DNA of 8,819 bases. It comes from an uncultured Odoribacter sp. (GTDB taxonomy: Bacteria > Bacteroidota > Bacteroidia > Bacteroidales > Marinifilaceae). This document shows positions 5,845 to 8,819 of the stretch, one piece after another. The position numbers were made by a program, and so were the translations under genes. Below the pieces are notes generated by a model. The model saw nothing but the letters and a program-made list of their open reading frames with translations. It ran no database searches and had not been told where the DNA came from. The stretch covers positions 1 through 8,819 of the forward strand of contig URJC01000088.1 of the NCBI GenBank assembly GCA_900548135.1. Direction: 5' to 3'. Every line of letters begins with the position of its first letter. Position 1 is the stretch's first letter.

Positions 5845-7138
5845 GAATATAGATCAGTTATTTAAAAAAGTATTCGAGGAACAAAGGAGTGAACCGCCTG
5901 AATATGTATGGAATAATATTGAACATCATTTAAATAATCAAAAACGCTTGTTGAATGCCTGGTGGATTCGAAGTCTGGCAGCAGCAGTTTTTATAGTTGC
6001 CTTATTGGGAATTTGGCAACTCTACTACACAGGAAAAGAGACCGAACAGGTTATGGCAAAACTCAATATTCCAGCTTTTAATGACAATGTTTCAGACGAA
6101 CATCCTTTTGCAGAAACGGAAAAACAAATTTCTCCGGCCAATTTGATCCAGAAAAATTTTATTAACCGAAAAGATCCGGGAAAAATTGACTCAATACAAA
6201 ATATTAAAAGAACTGTAATATCAGCACCTATATCAATTCTTTATCATGAGCCCCAAGCAATCAGCAAGAAAAATCTGCCTGATTTCAGTTTAAAGCAGAC
6301 TGCCAATTTCAATATGATCCCCCTGACCAGTAAAGAAGCCTTGAAAAATAACCGTCAATATCAGGAGTTACTCCAGGAAAATTTACACAAAAAAGAAGAA
6401 AAAAGTCCAATTTCATTTACCATCAGTGGTCACTTTACTCCGGCATACTCGTCTGGAAGTTATTCTTCTGCCGTAAAAAACACACGGGGTTCTGCCTATT
6501 CAAAAGATCAGATGGAGGGATTGATGAATACAGGTGGCGGTATAAAACTTGCTATCAATAAAGGAAAACATTTATCTTTTCAAACCGGCATTTTTTATTC
6601 CCGCATGGGACAGAGAACAACTGAAAATTACGGAATACCGCGGACTGCAGCTTCTTTGGCAGTATCAGCAAACAGAAGCGTCGCTACCCCACTTGGCAAT
6701 ATTAAAAGCCACCGTAAAGCAGTAGGTTTTCGCAGTTCACAGGCAATTGTCTTAAATAGTATTGCTGCAACTCAGGAAGAAACTCTGGAACAAGTATTTG
6801 GTACTCTTGCCGTACCTCTATATGTACGTTATAAATTGAATGACCATAAAGTTATCTTTTCCCTTACAGGAGGGTTTAGTGGCAACCTTATTGTAAACAA
6901 CAAGGTGTATTTGAAATCGGGAAATAATAAGGAATTATTAGGAAGTACAGAAGACATTCGCAAGTTTAATGTAAGTACTGACTGGGGATTGGGAATGGAA
7001 TACCCCTTAGGGCGTAAGATAAAAGTGATGATAGAACCGGGATTTAAATATTATTTACAGTCTCTGAGCCGGGATAATGACATTGATTTTAAACCTTATC
7101 TGTTTACCTTATCCACCGGTATTGGTATCGAATTCTGA
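5834..7138 (+). CDS. Membrane-anchored protein with C-terminal outer-membrane beta-barrel-like domain; probable partner of the ECF sigma factor
   Basis: The 434 residues form four parts. Residues 1-42 are a charged cytoplasmic head (IDQLFKKVFEEQRSEPPEYVWNNI, given here as residues 6-29). A single transmembrane helix at about 43-64 follows, with K37, R38 and R46 on its N-terminal side, predicting N-terminus inside. Residues 65-190 are a polar periplasmic linker. About 191-434 is rich in alternating beta strands and aromatic residues (ISFTISGHF, LSFQTGIFYSRMG, PLYVRYKL, FSLTGGFSGN, KVMIEPGFKYYL) and ends GIGIEF, with the terminal phenylalanine common in outer-membrane barrels. Genes of this layout often follow ECF sigma genes in Bacteroidota. 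The head region is where an anti-sigma factor would bind sigma, but no zinc-binding HxxxCxxC anti-sigma motif is visible. The start overlaps the sigma gene by 11 bases. The anti-sigma role is inferred from context; the barrel fold is inferred from strand pattern. Confidence 0.8.
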   Translation: MNNKNIDQLFKKVFEEQRSEPPEYVWNNIEHHLNNQKRLLNAWWIRSLAAAVFIVALLGIWQLYYTGKETEQVMAKLNIPAFNDNVSDEHPFAETEKQISPANLIQKNFINRKDPGKIDSIQNIKRTVISAPISILYHEPQAISKKNLPDFSLKQTANFNMIPLTSKEALKNNRQYQELLQENLHKKEEKSPISFTISGHFTPAYSSGSYSSAVKNTRGSAYSKDQMEGLMNTGGGIKLAINKGKHLSFQTGIFYSRMGQRTTENYGIPRTAASLAVSANRSVATPLGNIKSHRKAVGFRSSQAIVLNSIAATQEETLEQVFGTLAVPLYVRYKLNDHKVIFSLTGGFSGNLIVNNKVYLKSGNNKELLGSTEDIRKFNVSTDWGLGMEYPLGRKIKVMIEPGFKYYLQSLSRDNDIDFKPYLFTLSTGIGIEF

Positions 7139-7155
7139 TTTTATAAAATTAACTC

Positions 7156-7533
7156 CTAAAACTCGGGACGACGAAGAATTTCACTACTGATAACTGCTTG
7201 CCGGATATCAAATTGAAGGGGATTTTCCTGTTCTTTCTCCGAATCAGAGGAATAGACCGGATTTTCCAGTTTACTTTGATTATCCTTCCCCGGAACACTG
7301 TAAGCCTCTCCGGAAAAAGATGAATCAGCAAGCTGAACTGTTTCCTGTTCCTGTTTATTAAATCTATTCGTTACTTCAACCATCATATCCGCTTCTGGCT
7401 CAAGTTCCGGTTCATCCTGAAATACAGGTTTAGGAGCTACTTTTCTAACGTTAGATCTGACCATACCGATTATGGTAGCAACGATGACGATCAAAAATGA
7501 AATCCAGTTAAAATCGGCTGTAATTATATTCAT
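7156..7533 (-). CDS. Small single-pass membrane protein, unknown function
   Basis: I do not recognise a named family. From ATG 7533 the product is 125 residues. One transmembrane helix lies at about 8-25 (NWISFLIVIVATIIGMV) and is followed by R26, R30 and K31, predicting the N-terminus outside and the rest in the cytoplasm. A long acidic, probably disordered linker (39-105, many E/D/S/Q) leads to the compact C-terminus FDIRQAVISSEILRRPEF (108-125), which looks like a short conserved motif of a kind I associate with small Bacteroidales proteins. The frame is open up to 7653, but the extra 40 residues lie opposite another candidate gene and lack membrane-protein character, so the ATG at 7533 is preferred. 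A -7-like TATTTTTG lies at 7572-7565 without a good -33. The gene is convergent with the sigma-unit membrane protein, with a 17-base gap. Confidence 0.7.
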   Translation of the reverse strand: MNIITADFNWISFLIVIVATIIGMVRSNVRKVAPKPVFQDEPELEPEADMMVEVTNRFNKQEQETVQLADSSFSGEAYSVPGKDNQSKLENPVYSSDSEKEQENPLQFDIRQAVISSEILRRPEF

Positions 7534-7557
7534 ATTATTTAATGCCAAGTTCAATAT

Positions 7558-7731
7558 ATGAAACCAAAAATAATATTTTTTTCGTTGATTACCATCATTT
7601 GCGGCACAAATATCAGTTGCAACAAAAAATCTGAAGAAAAAATTGCAGGGCAATCACACTTGTTATGGATTCCAACAGATAAAGAGAAAAAATTATCCCC
7701 TGAAAACCTATCCGGTTGCAAAATCAGGTAA
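7558..7731 (+). CDS. Possible small lipoprotein (57 residues)
   Basis: A short frame beginning MKPKIIFFSLITIICG has a basic start, a hydrophobic core and then NISCNKKSEEK, so C21 followed by N-K-K would be the lipid-attached cysteine of a Bacteroidota lipoprotein. The lipobox (N-I-S-C) is poor at the -3 position. The mature part would be only 37 residues, polar and lysine-rich, ending LSGCKIR, with no known domain. Its start is only 24 bases from the divergent start of the membrane-protein gene at 7533, which leaves little room for two promoters, and I see no TAnnTTTG box for it. It could be real, the remains of a longer lipoprotein, or chance. The frame could not be rescued into anything longer by eye. 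Confidence 0.35.
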   Translation: MKPKIIFFSLITIICGTNISCNKKSEEKIAGQSHLLWIPTDKEKKLSPENLSGCKIR

Positions 7732-7829
7732 AAAATTGATAATGACCTATAAATAAGCAGCGAATAGGCTATCTAATAAAAAAATCACACTATCTGCTAT
7801 TTTATATAAAAAGTAATACTCTTTTTTTT

Positions 7830-7837
7830 TACCTTTG
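7830..7837 (+). promoter_or_regulatory. -7 box of the purH promoter
   Basis: TACCTTTG, followed by CG, is a textbook Bacteroidota -7 element (TAnnTTTG). It follows a T9 tract. No clear TTTG lies 19-21 bases upstream, so the -33 box is weak. Transcription would start near 7843, giving a leader of about 75 bases before the purH ATG. The leader contains a 16-codon open frame (7847-7897) and a weak TGCC/GGCA hairpin inside it. Confidence 0.6.
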
Positions 7838-7918
7838 CGACAAAATATGGCATTGTATAAAATTAATGAATATTTGCCGTATATTTCAGGCAGATAATAA
7901 CTAAAAAATATAATCCGG

Positions 7919-8819
7919 ATGAAAAGAGCATTAATTAGTGTTTTTGATAAGACAGGTATTGTGGATTTCGCCAAGTCACTGGATGCTATGGGATGGGAAA
8001 TCATTTCAACCGGAGGAACTTCCAAAACGCTGAAAGCAGAAGGTATTAAAGTGATGGATATTTCAGACCTGACTAAGTTCCCCGAATGTTTTGACGGCAG
8101 AGTAAAAACGCTGCACCCGAATGTAGAAGGTGGTATCCTGGCGATTCGTGACAATGATAATCATAAAAAACAAATGGCAGAATTAGGTGTTGAACCGATT
8201 GATATTGTTGTTTGTAATCTCTATCCTTTTAAGCAAACCATTTTAAAACCAGGAGTTTCTCATGAAGAAATTATTGAGAATATCGATATCGGTGGTCCCA
8301 CGATGATCCGGGCTGCTGCCAAAAATTATAAGTTTGTCACAGTAATTACTGATCCGGAAGATTATAATCTGGTTATCAACGAGCTGAAAGCAAAAGGTGA
8401 TACTTCTGCTGAAACCAAGGAAATGCTGGCAGCAAAAGTTTTTATTCATACCTCACATTACGATGCATTGATTGCCGGATATTTTTCTGAAAAACTGAAC
8501 ATCAAATATCCTAAAACCATTACGTTGACTTATGAAAAGAAACAAGATCTGCGTTATGGTGAAAATCCGCATCAAAGTGCGGCTTTCTATACCTCGGTAA
8601 AAGGTACTGAAGGAACATTGACTGCTGCAATTCAACTCCATGGAAAAGAATTGTCTTATAACAATATCGGGGATACGGACGGTGCTTTAGAAACGTTAAA
8701 AGAATTCGATGAGCCGACCATCGTTGCTGCCAAACACGCTAATCCTTGCGGTGTCGGTAGTGCTTCCACTTTAGTTGAGGCATATCGCCGGGCATACGAA
8801 GCCGATCCGGTATCCATTT
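7919..8819 (+). CDS. purH: Bifunctional AICAR formyltransferase / IMP cyclohydrolase PurH (N-terminal 300 residues; 3' end outside window)
   Basis: Catalyses the last two steps of de novo IMP synthesis in the cytoplasm: 10-formyl-THF-dependent formylation of AICAR, then ring closure. From ATG 7919 the frame stays open to the window edge, giving 300 of roughly 510 residues. The cyclohydrolase (MGS-like) domain comes first: [16 protein letters not shown] (3-18), STGGTSKTL (30-38), GRVKTLHP (60-67), CNLYPF (99-104) and [16 protein letters not shown] (121-136). The formyltransferase domain then begins with [14 protein letters not shown] (211-224), KELSYNNI (243-250) and [11 protein letters not shown] (270-280), in which K272-H273 is the catalytic Lys-His pair. 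Nothing is missing in the visible part. It has its own -7 box 80 bases upstream. A 135-codon open frame on the opposite strand (7747-8154) is a shadow of this gene. Confidence 0.98.
   Translation, partial: MKRALISVFDKTGIVDFAKSLDAMGWEIISTGGTSKTLKAEGIKVMDISDLTKFPECFDGRVKTLHPNVEGGILAIRDNDNHKKQMAELGVEPIDIVVCNLYPFKQTILKPGVSHEEIIENIDIGGPTMIRAAAKNYKFVTVITDPEDYNLVINELKAKGDTSAETKEMLAAKVFIHTSHYDALIAGYFSEKLNIKYPKTITLTYEKKQDLRYGENPHQSAAFYTSVKGTEGTLTAAIQLHGKELSYNNIGDTDGALETLKEFDEPTIVAAKHANPCGVGSASTLVEAYRRAYEADPVSI

Noticed and set aside
7756..7806. AGCAG-ATAG / CTAT-CTGCT imperfect hairpin as a terminator before purH
   Set aside because: Three-base bulge, 22-base loop and only a broken T-tract afterwards; too weak to call.
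7747..8154. 135-codon open frame on the minus strand
   Set aside because: Mostly antisense to the start of purH, whose protein is unmistakable; the minus product has no recognisable domain.

Overview
The window looks like the chromosome of an AT-rich member of Bacteroidales (Bacteroidota). Three things suggest this: several genes have a TAnnTTTG -7 box (TACATTTG, TACCTTTG, TATATTTG) and lack a clear Shine-Dalgarno sequence; an ECF sigma factor overlaps a gene for a single-pass membrane protein with a barrel-like C-terminus; and the protein sequences resemble that order. The genus cannot be fixed by reading alone. Most of the window is housekeeping sequence, and no transposase, tRNA, rRNA or CRISPR array was found.

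Layout. 1-650: C-terminal part of uvrA, cut by the window edge. 670-2333: pyrK and pyrD, overlapping by 13 bases, which encode an NAD-linked (class 1B) dihydroorotate dehydrogenase; a hairpin with a T-run follows. 2385-2829, minus strand: a small XRE-type repressor gene broken in the middle of its helix-turn-helix domain, best explained by a 5-base deletion. 2830-3420: an AT-rich gap with no supported gene but with a repeated TACAnnTGTA palindrome, clustered at the repressor promoter and again upstream of the next gene. 3421-5199: three-domain Xaa-Pro aminopeptidase (M24B), closed by a strong terminator. 5311-7138: ECF sigma factor overlapping by 11 bases a membrane-anchored protein with a beta-barrel-like C-terminal domain, probably its anti-sigma or sensor partner. 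7156-7533, minus strand: a small one-pass membrane protein of unknown function. 7558-7731: a possible 57-residue lipoprotein starting only 24 bases from that gene's start. 7919 to the window end: purH, cut by the edge.

How the genes fit together. PyrK/PyrD (UMP synthesis) and PurH (last two steps to IMP) are nucleotide biosynthesis; uvrA is nucleotide-excision repair and may share a transcript with pyrKD, since only 19 bases separate them. The sigma and membrane-protein pair is a self-contained envelope-signalling unit. The most unusual part is 2385-3420: a disrupted repressor that still has a good promoter overlapping its likely operator, and the same palindrome repeated across a gene-free stretch up to the aminopeptidase promoter.
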